Positions 1 to 53,600 of a stretch of DNA of 64,000 nucleotides are shown piece after piece. The DNA comes from Podocnemis expansa (Eukaryota > Chordata > Testudines > Podocnemididae), in NCBI GenBank assembly GCA_007922195.1, contig ML681989.1, positions 48,306,451-48,370,450 of the forward strand, read 5' to 3'. Made by a program: the position numbers and the translations under genes. Each line of letters starts with the position of its first letter. Position 1 is the first letter of the stretch. A model generated the notes under the pieces. That model did no database searches and had not been told where the DNA came from. It worked only from the letters and a program-made list of their open reading frames with translations.

Positions 1-1432
1 ACCTAAGCTGCCTATCATGGCCTGGGTCCGTGAACCCCTTGGGCCAAGAATGGGGCACATTCTCCCTAGCGCTGTGCTAAAATGGAAATGGTACTTTCAG
101 GAGCAGGCCAAGCCTGGCCCAATGGGGGCCTCATCCATGCCCAAAGAGGTCACCTACCTGCCCACTGCAGAGATTACCTTCCTGTTGCCAGCCACTAAGG
201 GGACAGTCACTTGGGCCCCCCGTACTGGGAACTAAACACTCTTCAGCAGCGCTATGCCTGGTTTACCAATGGCAGCACTAGGTACTGAGGGTCCAGTTGA
301 GTGTGGAGAGCAGCAGCCATACAAGGGCAGCGGAAAATTCAGCTTACTCAGAAAGGTGTCAACAAGTCTTGCCAATATGCTGAATTAAAAGCAGTGCAGC
401 TGGCTCTTACTAAGGCAATAAAGCAGGGAGATCCTGAATGCCTGGTGTATACAGATTCCTGAGCAGTAGCTAAGGGGCCTGCCATGTGGGCTACTCTGTG
501 GAAACAGGATAACTGGTGTATTCAGGGCAAACCAGTCTGGGGGCAAGAAATTTGAAAAAACATCAGCATATTAAGTTTAAGGATGGTGCATGCCAGTGCC
601 CATACTGAGCAACCCACAAAGGAGGCACAGCTAAATGCAGCTGCATGTGCCTTGGCAGCTGTGCGAAAGGCGTCACAGAATCCTCAGAATACAAAGGAAG
701 TTCTCAGGCTAGCCCAGTGGGCCCACGAGACAGCAGGCCACCCAGGGCTGGATCATACCCTTATGTGGGCCAGAGCACATATCACCCCGACTACTGCATC
801 TGCGGCCTGCAGTGTGGTAGTGCAGTGTCTCGTTTGCCAAAATGCCTGGCGTCACATGGTCCCCAGTTGTCCAGCTGGGCAAATCCCTCGAGGAACCCAC
901 CCCGGGAAAATCTGGCACATAGATTACATTAGGCCCTATGCCCACATCTGTGGGAAGTCAGTCTGCTTTGGTTGCTGTGAATACCTTTTCAGGTTTGGTG
1001 TCTGCCATTCCATTTCGCCAAGCTACTCAGCAAAATACACTCAAAGCTTTGCAATAGTTATGTCAGCTCTATGGTGTATCTTCTGAAATGCAGTCATGTC
1101 AGGGTTTTCATTTCACAGAAAGTTTGGTACAGCAGTAGGCTCGGAAAACCAAAGTGCACTGGCTGTTACACATCCCCTACTACGTCTAAGCTGCTGGTCT
1201 AGCAAAACAGATTAATAGGTTGTTAAAACTGCAAATTTGCAAGGTAACACCAAATGGAGCCCTAAAAGGCTGGGCCAAGGCCCTGCCCATGGCCATTATT
1301 CACCTTAATAACCGTTCACTACTGGGCAGTACTCCCTATGCTCACTTTAAAGGGAACTCTAATTGTATCCTCCCTGAGCCACCCCTGGCAACTGAAGATC
1401 CCAAAATGGCTCCCCGGGTGGGGAGAATTTGA
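1..1432 (+). pseudogene. ERV pol fragment: RNase H and integrase, broken
   Basis: An RNase H-like stretch runs from about 253 (YAWFTNGSTR) through YAELKAVQLAL (about 370-400) to VYTDS near 450, where an in-frame TGA follows. The first motif has Asn (codon 268-270) where RNase H normally has a catalytic Asp. At 583-1086 an open frame holds the integrase zinc finger as H-x4-H-x28-C-x2-C (HETAGH to CLVC) and then the first catalytic Asp in IWHIDYI. The frame shifts around 1075. In the next frame the second-Asp region is degraded and stops occur before 1220. Homology resumes at 1220-1432. It is not functional. Confidence 0.8.
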
Positions 1433-1577
1433 ATTTTAACCCCAAAGGAAACCATCAGGATGTCTAAGTCCAGGAAGAAAATAGCACTGTGGCAGGGGGT
1501 TACCTGTTAGGTTTTGCCAAGGGGAAAAACTCACTTGTATGTTATCCTTCTTCACAATTGCAGACCCACGAGTGACC

Positions 1578-2508
1578 ATGTGGGGCCTTCTATTTATTTT
1601 GGTGTGCAACATATGGGTGCCTGGTACTATATTGTCTCACCTACCATAAACCACCATGAGTACATCTTAGGATGGAGGGCAGCTCCAAAGAACTGAACCA
1701 TTGAAAACTTTACCTATTCCTGTAAATGCAACTGCCACATGGCCAACGTAACATATCATTGCCAGATAGGATGTTACACACTGTATACTTCCCAAAGTGG
1801 GTCCAAACTTTGGGTTATCAGACCAAAGAATACCCTTACTTTTAATATAAGATGGGTAGATAAAACCTCATGAATGAAGCCTATGTAGCTAATATAATTT
1901 ACATTTGGGGTAGTGGTAATATAACAGGTTTGTGCACTACTAATTTTCAGCCCACGTTAGGAGTCACCCATATTACCTTGTTAGCTGGTACAACATGGGT
2001 AGCTTGAAATTTTTACTAAGATTAATGGTCTTAATGTATGGTGGCATATTGTAATTGAAGCCCATCAAATTGCCCCACAAATGTCAATTACCCCTCATGC
2101 AGCAACATAACCTGCCACCTGCAATCAGGTGATGGTTGCATCTCAAATAGTAAAGTTACAGGCAGATATAAACATAACTTCAACAAATATTAAATTAATT
2201 AATTCTCAGTGCAAGATGTGAACTAATTTTCTTTTTAATCAGCAGTGGCCCAGATTGTCTTGAATGTGTAGGAATTTAAAAGCCACTTTACTGGGGAAAT
2301 TGGAGCCAAAGCAGAAGCATTAAATTTTTATAATGTTAAAATCCTACACAATAAACTGCAGATGTTAGGCTCCCTTAATGCAAATTCTTTGTCCCTAATT
2401 GAAAAATGGCTTCCCACCAAATTTCAGGCTAATTTACACACAATACTGTGATATTAGGCCTGAAGAGGACAAGCCATCTTGTAAAACACATAACCCAAAT
2501 CTAACGTT
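1578..2508 (+). pseudogene. ERV env surface-subunit remnant
   Basis: The ATG at 1578 opens a hydrophobic leader (MWGLLFILVCNIW) just downstream of the pol remnant, as expected for an env signal peptide. Downstream sequence is AT-rich with several stops and frame changes. The identification rests on position, the leader and the transmembrane remnant further on, so it is moderately supported. The segment is cut by the nested LTR at 2509. Confidence 0.5.
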
Positions 2509-4016
2509 TGAAGACATAATATAGGAAAATACAATGGTAGTGTTACAAGTAGGCTAGGGCTTTGATGTGCATGTATATCATTAGTGATTTCTTGATGATG
2601 TTTACATGTATCCTATTAGACATTAGCAAGGGAAATGAACTGCTTCCCTGTTACTGTTTTTCTATTGGAAGGGGTCAAAAGAAAACATTCACATCTAAAT
2701 GGACCTTTGACATGCCAATGTAAACTCCCTGTTAATGGTGCTAATGCAGCTAATTACCTGTGGTGCCTCGGAGGTGAAGGTTTTACTTCAAAGGACAATG
2801 TACATTACTATTCTCCACTTAAGAAAGTACCTGGGAACTGTCATCAAAGCCCACATGAAGAAATGACCTGTAAATGGCTACCTTGCTACAACTATAAAAG
2901 GAAGTGGGGAACATAATCCCTTTATCTCACATTTGTCCAAGGGGAGGGGCGGGGGGTTGGGCTACAGGATTGAGAGCCCAGCCAACACTGGCCCAGAAAT
3001 CACCGTGCTAATTCTCAGGGGAGAATTAGAACAAACTCCACATTTGGACTACAGGTAGTCCTCACTTAGTGACCGGGTTCCGTTCCTGAAACCTGGTTGA
3101 TAAACGAATTGGTCACTAAACGAGGAGCAGCCCTTACCGGTATTTCAGGCATAATGTACTTTACTGGTAGTGGGTTTTTCAACCATCGGTAGATAGTTTT
3201 AATGTCACCTTTGCATCATTTATAACATTTTTAATATATATTTTAAATGTTTTAAGCTCTAATGTACTGAACTTAGTTTGCATAGTGTACTGTAAATATA
3301 GGTAATCTGAGAGAGTTGATGCGAGTTCTCGTACATTGCCATAATACCAACTCATCAGAGAGCCGGTCATAACTCTGAGGGGTCACTAAACGAGTAGGTC
3401 ACTAAGTGAGGACTAGCTGTATTTGGTCTCTAGTCCTTTAAACTGGATTTCTAACAACTGAAGCTGTGAAACAAGGATTTAAACCCATCTAAGCACTGGA
3501 TGTATGTCTAAGACTTGCAAACTCCAAATTTTTCAAGGACTTATCTTATATGGACTCTGAATCACTTGTAAGTATGTGATACACTTTGACCCTGTAACAT
3601 CTCTCATTTTGCTGCTTCTCTTCTTACATTAAACCATTAGTTTTAGTTACTAAAAAATTGGCTGCCAGCATATGTTTCATAAGATCCAAACTTTTACTGT
3701 TCTGTGTAATGTGGCTGACTCTTTGGGGTCAGGAGAAACCTTTCTGGGTAAAGAACTTGGAGTTTTCAGCAACTTCTCTCTTTACCAGACCTGGTGGCTG
3801 TACTGGGGCCAGAGACTGAAATGCAGTAAAGGGGGCTGAATATACCTTATGGTGGCTTCTTGACATCCAGTGTGGGGAATCAGAAGCATTGTTTGTGACT
3901 GGCTGGGGAGTTTATCTCCAGGTAATCCAACAGTGCTGGGAGAATCTGCTCTCCTTTCTGCAGCTTGTCCTGACTTTTGCATATTCAGGTGGTTATCCCC
4001 GGAGGCACAGGTCACA
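2509..4016 (+). mobile_element. Nested solo LTR inside the ERV env
   Basis: An LTR-like unit starting TGAAGACATA and ending GTCACA (TG...CA), with a TATA-like CTATAAAAG near 2892. A diverged copy lies inverted at 18360-19376 and aligns along most of its length, which defines the unit independently of the surrounding ERV. Flanking target duplications are not recognisable. It contains the MITE 3052-3419; without that it is about 1.14 kb. Confidence 0.7.
3052..3419. mobile_element. Tc1/mariner (pogo/Tigger-like) MITE with TA target duplication
   Basis: A 368-bp element with near-perfect terminal inverted repeats: left CAGGTAGTCCTCACTTAGTG, right end inverted CAGCTAGTCCTCACTTAGTG. TA flanks both ends (3050-3051 and 3420-3421). 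The related LTR at 18360-19376 lacks it and has a single TA at the matching position near 18835, which is a natural empty site. The interior is AT-rich with no transposase. Confidence 0.88.
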
Positions 4017-4089
4017 AGTACAAGGCACATAAAAAGTATAAATCTTGTTAAATCAAACTGCATGGTCCATTGTAACAAATTCCCAAACG

Positions 4090-5164
4090 AATAATCAAAT
4101 ACTTGCTAATGTAACTGCATGTATAACCTCTCAATTAATAGCCATTCAACAAATGCATGCATTAATTTTAACATTGTCCACAGATAATAAAATATGAATT
4201 TGTAAATTGTTTAATATTTCCCAATATGTTTGGACAAAACCCAGTCAAATACCTTGCAGTGTAACCAATTTTATGTTTCTTTTACTTTTTTGTTAGCTTA
4301 TAATTGGTCCACTTTTTTACAGTTATGTAAATATGTAATAATTCCTCATTTAATGGGTCAAAGGTTTTGGAAGCCCCAATTTTTAGAAGGGTAAATTAAA
4401 CTGTATACCAACCATCCCTATAATTTGCAAGCTTGTAAAAAGTGGACACCAAAATGGGTGTGTCTCACTGTAAGACCCATCCAAAACCCTGCACTTTTAA
4501 AGAGCAGTCAAAAATTTGCCAATAGTAAAAACGCTTTTTAAATAAAAGTTATTTATAATGGGGATAATGGTTTTATATGCATGGCAACGCCATACCCCAT
4601 TTGGTAAAACAATTATCAGTATTCAAACTTTCCCATTATAAAGTGTAAGTAAAATGTTTCCTTTTTTTACTAATGTGGTTACCGATATAACGGATTACAC
4701 CCTAAAACCTCACCATGCATATTGAAAGCCAAATTTGCTGTCCTCATGTCTTGCCTGTATTAATTGTGTTTCCAACCCTGCAAAAGTTTTTAAATCAAAC
4801 TCCCCAGATAACCCAGTTCCTTAAGAATACTGTTACCTCTCTTTTACATAATACAGTGAATCTGATACATGATGCAGGGCATCTGTTGTCAATTGCCATT
4901 CAAGGACATAATCTTACTGTGCACCACCAGTGGAATATATATATATTTTTTGGTTGGTTCCCAAAAGCCTTGACCACTTTGCATTTGTTATCGCAACCTA
5001 TAGTGATACTGCTGTGCATTTATTTTCTTTTATTAATTTTAATCGGTGTTTTATTTCGAAAAGTATGGCAAATCATACAGACCCTAGTTGTAAGGGTTAA
5101 CTTTAAAATTGGCACCCCTCATCAGGGCTATAAACAGCTCCATCAGCTAGGAGGTGGAGTGTAG
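4090..5164 (+). pseudogene. ERV env transmembrane-subunit remnant
   Basis: After the nested LTR, env-like sequence resumes with broken heptad-like peptides near 4100-4200. An open stretch at 4715-5164 (149 codons) ends in a strongly hydrophobic segment (LSQPIVILLCIYFLLLIL) and a short basic tail. This is the layout of a retroviral membrane-anchor subunit with a cytoplasmic tail. It stops at the candidate LTR boundary. Frames upstream of 4715 are interrupted, so it is a fossil. Confidence 0.65.
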
Positions 5165-5704
5165 GGCAGAAAGGAAGAGTAGTTAAGAAAAAAAAAAAAT
5201 CACAGTATGTGGTGCAGCTGTTTTGCCCTAACCAAAAGTTAACCTGAGCCAAGCTGGAACCATCAATCTTAATCAAGGTGATATCGAGCTCTCACAGAGT
5301 AGCAGACACAACTTGCAGGCTCTGTAAAACAAGACCAGGACAAAGAAATATTGTAAATAAGTGTAAAAAACACCATGCCTTTTAACTCACTTAGTAAGCT
5401 CAAAAGATAGAAGAAGCTGGCTAAGCCTCCCCCCATCCCAATTTGAAACTTCATCATCAGGGCAACTGCTGTGTTCACCGACCGGATCGCTTCCCATGCT
5501 CTGCACCCGCAGTTGTTTAACTGGGGTTCCCATCTGCTAAAAGAGCGTAAGCATTTGTGCTTTCCTATTCCTTTTCTTCTTTGTCTGTTTCTTTTAATAA
5601 AACAATTTTGTTTTTACCTTTTACCTCGTCTCCCAGTGTTGTGTCCACCGAAACCACTGAACCTTAGGAGCTGAGCTCTAGTTTGCAGCTAGAGTCCTGT
5701 TACA
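5160..5704 (+). repeat. Candidate 3' LTR of the ERV
   Basis: The span begins TGTAG directly at the end of the env frame, preceded by purine-rich GGAGGTGGAG, and ends TTACA, giving TG...CA termini. It contains AATAAA at 5596-5601 followed by T-rich sequence. An alternative start is the TGTGGTGCAG near 5209 after the A-rich run at 5188-5200. Without a 5' LTR the edges are inferred. Confidence 0.45.
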
Positions 5705-6536
5705 GCATTTAAAGTGTTCTTTTCTTCATATCCTCTCTGTTTCTGGACCGATTTTTTTTTCCTCAGCATTTTGATTTTACGCTAAACAGATGCTCCTATC
5801 TTTCCTCTTCTAAAGCTCCTCACGTGCTATTAGTTTAATACCCTCCTGTAAACTCCAGCCTATCCCCCAAAGAGACTGGTTCTCATGTGACAGATGCAAA
5901 GGCCATCCAAAATGTGCAGCCCCTTTTCCCCACAGAAAGGGGCCAAAGCTCCACAAAACCAAAATGCTACAGCCACATCCAGTGGATTTGGTATAATACC
6001 AGTAGCTGCACTGCAGCTATGGAACAACTGTTGACTAGTCTCTCCTGTGGCTAATTTGATGCCCACAAAGGCAGTTCACATCACTAACTGTGTACCTGCT
6101 ATTGCAGCTCTGCTTAGGTGAGTTAGTTTGCCTCTCCATTCACATCTTTGGAGACAACTGGATTGTCCATGAACATGGAGAGCAGCATGGATAATAGTCA
6201 CAGTTCAGCATAAATTGAAAGCTAGAAGTTGTGCTAAACTATCAGGTTAGTGATGCCATGCAAGAAAAAAAAATCTAAAGGAAGAATATTTGAGCCTTGA
6301 GGTTAATTGTAGTTCTAGAAATTATGCTGGAAAAACCTGAACTGGTTAATATAGATCTGATCAGTAACAACTTAGGCTACATACTCTGAAGTCCATCAAA
6401 GGACTCACAGAACAAGCTAATGAAAATATGACAGCACCTGAGGCAGCCACACTATCAGTCCCAGGAATGAAACCCTTAGAGCACTTAGTAGAGTGCACAG
6501 CAAGATCTTTGAGGGTTCTTTTATTATTAATCTTGT
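5705..6536. other. Non-coding flank, no feature recognised
   Basis: AT-rich sequence between the ERV and the next repeats. The short open frames here lack any recognised domain or splice context. Confidence 0.5.
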
Positions 6537-6665
6537 TTATTGCAGTAGAGCCTAAAGATCAACTAAGAACAGGGTCTCTCCATTGTGTTAGGCACTACAC
6601 CCCCACAGAATACCAGACAGTCCCTGCCCTGAAGAGCTTACAAACTAAATAGACAAGACAGATGC
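6537..6665 (+). repeat. Ancient SINE-like tRNA/MIR-type repeat
   Basis: Text of the type 'attgtgttaggcactac' followed by 'agacagtccctgccctgaag' and 'agcttacaaactaaatagac' belongs to a dispersed SINE-like repeat that I recognise from amniote genomes. A shorter relative is at 59390-59450. The family name is uncertain. Confidence 0.45.
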
Positions 6666-6697
6666 AGGGTAGAAAGAACACAGAGGCAGGAGTGAAT

Positions 6698-7262
6698 CAA
6701 TGTTCCCTCCAAGCCGGTGATGCAGCTGAGCAAGTTCCTGGGCCCAGACCAGGCCCCTGAGCCACTGCCCATCAGCTCCCCAAGTGCATCCGTAACTTGC
6801 TCAGTTGCATCACCAGCTTAGAGAGGGAACGTTGTATAGATGTCTTTTTGTTCAAACTTTAGTAAATTAATAAAACCACAGTATTTTAGTTTAACATTTT
6901 TATTAAACAAATATGAAGCAATGATGCTGCCTATCAAGCCTCCTCTACACCTCAGTTTTTGAAGCCTGTCTTTGTCACATTTCCAGAATGCATATACAGA
7001 GTCTAGGTCAGCCTTGAATCCAGCACTTAGATATGACTTGATGCGCATTAGCATGTCTAGATGAGAAACATCCAACCTGTTACGAGGCTCTGTCTTAATA
7101 TTATTCATTAGATTGAAGCCTCATTCAGCATCTGCACTAGATGCTTGAAACGTACCACATATATCAACCAACTGGGCCAGAAATGGGAATTTATCTTCTG
7201 TCAGTGTATCGGTGACAAACATCTAAGAATGTGTTCAGTGTACCAGCCATTACCTTTTCCAG
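6698..7262 (-). pseudogene. hAT-type transposase fossil with terminal hairpin
   Basis: On the minus strand 7262-6840 reads as the C-terminal part of a hAT-family transposase (dimerisation region): FVTDTLTEDKFPFLAQLVDI, then an AE-stop-GFNLMNNIKTEPRNRL block. It carries one in-frame TGA and is cut by the assembly gap at 7268. Beyond its C-terminus, 6698-6834 is an inverted repeat (CAATGTTCCCTCC against GAGGGAACGTTG, arms about 40 bp) of the kind that ends hAT elements. It lies upstream of LANCL3 and could in principle be a domesticated gene, but the stop argues against that. Confidence 0.65.
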
Positions 7263-7267
7263 AACAA

Positions 7268-7667
7268 NNNNNNNNNNNNNNNNNNNNNNNNNNNNNNNNN
7301 NNNNNNNNNNNNNNNNNNNNNNNNNNNNNNNNNNNNNNNNNNNNNNNNNNNNNNNNNNNNNNNNNNNNNNNNNNNNNNNNNNNNNNNNNNNNNNNNNNNN
7401 NNNNNNNNNNNNNNNNNNNNNNNNNNNNNNNNNNNNNNNNNNNNNNNNNNNNNNNNNNNNNNNNNNNNNNNNNNNNNNNNNNNNNNNNNNNNNNNNNNNN
7501 NNNNNNNNNNNNNNNNNNNNNNNNNNNNNNNNNNNNNNNNNNNNNNNNNNNNNNNNNNNNNNNNNNNNNNNNNNNNNNNNNNNNNNNNNNNNNNNNNNNN
7601 NNNNNNNNNNNNNNNNNNNNNNNNNNNNNNNNNNNNNNNNNNNNNNNNNNNNNNNNNNNNNNNNNNN
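7268..7667. other. Assembly gap (400 N)
   Basis: An exact run of 400 Ns placed in the LANCL3 promoter/5' UTR just before a GC-rich exon. The round length suggests a size estimate or a default. The LANCL3 transcription start may be inside it. Confidence 0.97.
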
Positions 7668-49600
<41,933 letters not shown>

Positions 49601-50228
49601 AGAAGGAGGTTCTCCAGTGCCACATCGGAACAGCCATGCAGAGGCACCTGCAGTTTCACTTATCTGTAAAGGGAGGCTATTTACAAAATAAGCCACATTC
49701 AGTGGTAACACTAATGCTAGCCTTAATTTTGCTGGGGGAGGGGTCAGGAAAAAGCCTAAATATACTGGGGCTTGGGGAGGGAAGTATGGTATTTAAAAAA
49801 AAAAAAAAAAAAAAGTTTAAAAATAAAAGGGGAGAATGAAGTGGTTTTTCAAAACTGAACAGGTAGAAATTCAGCTGATTTAAAGAAAGTAAAGCCTCCT
49901 GCGTATTCAAATGAGAGTGAAAGAGGCATTCATCTTTAGTGTAGTGCTTATGCAGAAAAACAAAATAGAAATCTGAACAGTAGGGACATGCAAGGGAAAT
50001 AAAATGATTAATCCAGTGGGTTAAAAGGAGACCCATAAAAATAAGGCACTAGACAGCTCTTGAGGTGACCACAGTTAGGTCACTGGTGGGTGAAAACACA
50101 AAATCTGGGATTTCTTAATTAAACATTTCCTAGTACTAGTACCACATTTCCTAGAAGTACCTGTATCTTGGAATTTTTCCATTGTTGTGTGCATATAAGT
50201 TATACAGCCTTATTCTGTCTTTCTAAGT
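49601..50228 (+). other. LANCL3: LANCL3 3' UTR, proximal part
   Basis: Follows the stop directly. It contains an A run at about 49795-49814 and AATAAA at 49822-49827, a possible but A-rich polyadenylation signal that could prime falsely. Other AATAAA words occur at 49997, 50389 and 50925, so the true end is not decided by sequence. Confidence 0.5.
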
Positions 50229-50325
50229 TCCAAAGGGGAAGCTATGTTAGTCTAGTAAAACAAAAAAAGCAGAGTCACTTAAAGACTCACAGACTTAGTC
50301 TTTAAGTGCCAGAAGACTCCTTGCT
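50229..50325. mobile_element. Palindromic PLE end remnant
   Basis: TCCAAAGGGGAAGCTATGTT, AGTCACTTAAAGACTCACAG, then inverted AGTCTTTAAGTGCCAGAAGA. Short arms around 50295. Confidence 0.75.
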
Positions 50326-50491
50326 TATTCTGTTTTTAGCTGCACATTTACCACATTCCTATTGCAGTCAGCAGGATTTCAGGTATGTAAATAAAAGCTG
50401 AATTTGACCCTAAGTTCTAAACATCTATGGTTGGAAAAAAACAAAAAACAACAACAAAACAAGTTCGGGGGAGGGGGGGGAGAGGGAGAGG

Positions 50492-50630
50492 AGCCAGGTT
50501 GGTCTGTATACAGCAAAAACAACGAGAGTCCTGTGGCACCTTAAAGGCTAATGAATTTCTTTGCTGCCCATGAAAGCTAATGCCCTTAGAAATTTGATAG
50601 TCTTTAAGGTGCCATGAGATTCTTGTTGTT
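50492..50630. mobile_element. Palindromic PLE-type copy, second subfamily
   Basis: GAGTCCTGTGGCACCTTAAA to TGCTGCCCATGAAAGCTAAT and back to TCTTTAAGGTGCCATGAGAT. The outer word GGTTGGTCTGTATACAGCAA differs from the other copies (CATGTTAGTCTAGTTCAG), so this looks like a different PLE subfamily. Confidence 0.7.
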
Positions 50631-53600
50631 GTTTTTAAAACAAAAAACTATTCCTTATCACTTTGCAGTAACAGTATTTCTCTTTTTTTAATTTATTTTT
50701 AACAAAATCTTCTTGCCTGAAGATCAACAAAAGCCAAATTCACTAAACTTTGTGACAAATGCATTATAAAGACAAGGTGGATGAGGTAATACATTTTAGC
50801 AGCCAACCTTAGGTCAGACGAGAAGAACTTTGTGTAATCTCAAAAGCTATTCTCTCTCAGCAATAGAATTTGGTCCCATAAAAGATATTACCTCAGTTAC
50901 CATGTCTTTCTCATACCCTAGGAACAATAAAGCTATGACAAAACTGCATATAGCAACGAAGTGTTATTCTAAGAGTATCAGCTACTTTCTAAGAATTGCT
51001 TATATTGCCAGTCATACAGAAACCTCCCTTTAATGGATTATTTGAACTATAGAATATATGTGGAGATTGAAAAGTGATTGTCAAAATAATTTCCTGATGA
51101 AATAGAAACTTAATGTAGATCTTCAAGGGCACACTGAGTACAGGGCTGAGGAGAAGGCTGATAAAAATTATAAAACTAAAACCATTTACTTCTCTGGTTA
51201 ACAAAGTGATCTTTTCATTGGTGCAGATGTGCCACACAAGGTATGCCCAACTGATTTGTGGCTATTGACATCTATGGTTAGTCCAGCAACACTGCACTAG
51301 AATGGATAAGTAAATAGTATCCTTTGTTGTATGAGAGAGAGAGAATAGACTGAAACTGAAACAAAATGCAACATAGGTTTGTTAAAATACTGTATTTACA
51401 ATATATTGGACTAACATTTATTTGTAATGGAATACAGTAATACAACTGAATTTAAGAAGACTGGAAAGGCTGGTAGGTCAAAAATTACACCCAGTGGCTT
51501 TGCATATACAAACTGATGCTTGTGCATAACCCTAGCATAGTGTTCTGCTGACTAGCCATTTTCCTTGCATTTTCAGCTGGAAAAAAAATCAGCTTTTCTT
51601 AGACCCTGAACCCTTAAGAATTCCCATTGACTTCCATAGGCTTTGGATCAGGCTATCAAAATGAGTCAGATTCTACAGCCCTTATTTATGTTAGTGATCC
51701 TTACTCACTCCAATAACCCCTCTTACATGAATTGATTTAATAGAATGACTTTCATGAGTAAGGGCTGCATGGCATTGTGATGCAGTGTTAAGTAATTAAT
51801 TCACACAAGTAGATGCATTTTCAGTAATGCTTTTTCAGAGGTGGATAAAGCAAGCCATTTTTGTATCAGTTTGTCAAGCACTTGGGATGTTTGTATAGAA
51901 GGGAATGTCAATGCACAGTACTGTTAAAATGCAAAGTGTATCATTATTTGCTTCATTCTTGAGTGCAATACATCTCACATCCGTGTGCACCTATGGTGCT
52001 GAAACCTGAAGTTAGTGGGAGCATAAGGATAAGTAAAATGAGTGGATTTATCCTAGCATGTATAGATATGTGCCCAGATCTGGTGCTGGTTGATCACGCA
52101 ACTTAGAAGTTGCATCTTTTTCTATGTTGTACTCTTTCCTTTGCACTGCCAGTAGCTTTTTCAGAATTTGGACCTTTTTAAACATTCTGTTTGGGAAAGG
52201 TAGAATTTTCAACCTGGCAGTTTTGTGTCTGTAACCTGATATTTAATTCTAAACTTATATTGTACACAGTATTCGTGCAGTTAAAATTTAAAAGCAACAA
52301 CATCCATGTTGCAATCTTTAGAGAACCGCTCTAATTGCTTTTTATTCTGTTGTGGAAAACTATCTGGGAAATATGTTTTTGTTAAAATAACATGGAGAAC
52401 TGGATTCTGCTATGATCTCGACTCAGGGCTGTCTTAGTCCTGCAGTTATTACCTACAACCTTATTTACAAGTGCAGATTGAAAAAGTGTTATGCACCCAA
52501 AGAACCACAAAACATCCAATTCAATCAAAAGCAAAAGACCTAGCACTTGAGCCTTAATAGAATCTAAACATATCTGAGCACAGTGATGATCACATTTTAA
52601 TTTGTTCTTAATTATTTCTGGTGCTGCAAAACCTAATTATAACTAGCTAGTTATGTCTCAGGAGTTTTCAGTACAGATGGAAATCTAAGTCAAAATCTCA
52701 AACAAAGATAAAATGTGCAAATAAATACAAAAATTCAGATCCTAAACAAAAAATGCTTTATAGTTTCAATACAAGACTCTGCGTTTTCAGACAAGAGCAC
52801 AGACGTTTTTTAAAACATCTGGAAAAAGGTAAAAATATTCTATAAAGGCAGTGGACTTAGATGACTGACCTTGTTACTCTATTATATTTAATTTCCAATA
52901 GTTTTATTGATCTTTTGAACTTGTTCCTATTAATGCCAGGAACTGGAAGTGTTAAATGTTCATCATCTTTTCTTTGATGGCTTTCTATCTCATCATTTTA
53001 CTGAGTTCACTTTTTCTCATTTACATTCAGTAAGGAATCTCTTCTAATTTTCCATAAACCATGCTCATGAGGATTATTCTTAGCCATGTGGGTACTGTCA
53101 TTTGGAACTAAATATGAGAGTAGCAACTACTTGTCTAAGGGTTTCAAGATAGGGCCCTGTATTTAATGTCTTTTTGGCTACAAGAAAACAGATATGACCA
53201 CTCTGTTTTCAAAAGCCTTGAGCCTGACCTGTTGTCTTGAAACCAAAGGGTGTTTTGCTATTGACAACAGTATGAGTAGGGTGAGACCTCATTTATGGCA
53301 GAATATGTAAAATATAAATAAAAATATAATGCAGTCTCTTGGAATTTGTCATGTTAATCCTGCAGTACCTTTTAAGAAAACCTCCTTATACTGCCTTAAA
53401 AATGAAGTCCTCATTCTTATTCTTCTTCAAAAAAAAATTGGAAAACAAATTTTCTCATTAAAATGCTTGGGGTGTGGTTACATTAATTTAGATTTGACCA
53501 TGCCTCAAAGATAGGGAGGGAAGGAAAAAAAACATACTTTCAGTATTTCTTCAGCAACAAACAATTCATGAATTGATAGTAATAATGAACAGTTAGATAT

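Larger units (their letters stand above)
1..5704 (+). mobile_element. Endogenous retrovirus remnant, 5' part outside window
   Basis: Decayed provirus on the plus strand. Readable order is the end of pol (RNase H then integrase), an env surface region, an env transmembrane region and a candidate 3' LTR. Every reading frame is broken by stops or shifts, so it is a fossil. A solo LTR of another family (2509-4016) splits env. The left end lies outside the window, so there is no 5' LTR or primer binding site to check. The retroviral class was not assigned. Confidence 0.8.

Noticed and set aside
583..1086. Intact retroviral integrase
   Set aside because: Only the zinc finger and first Asp are in frame; the core is shifted and the second catalytic region is degraded.
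49795..49814. Poly-A run taken as a retrogene tail
   Set aside because: It sits in the LANCL3 3' UTR directly after the native last exon. The gene has introns, so it is not a processed copy.
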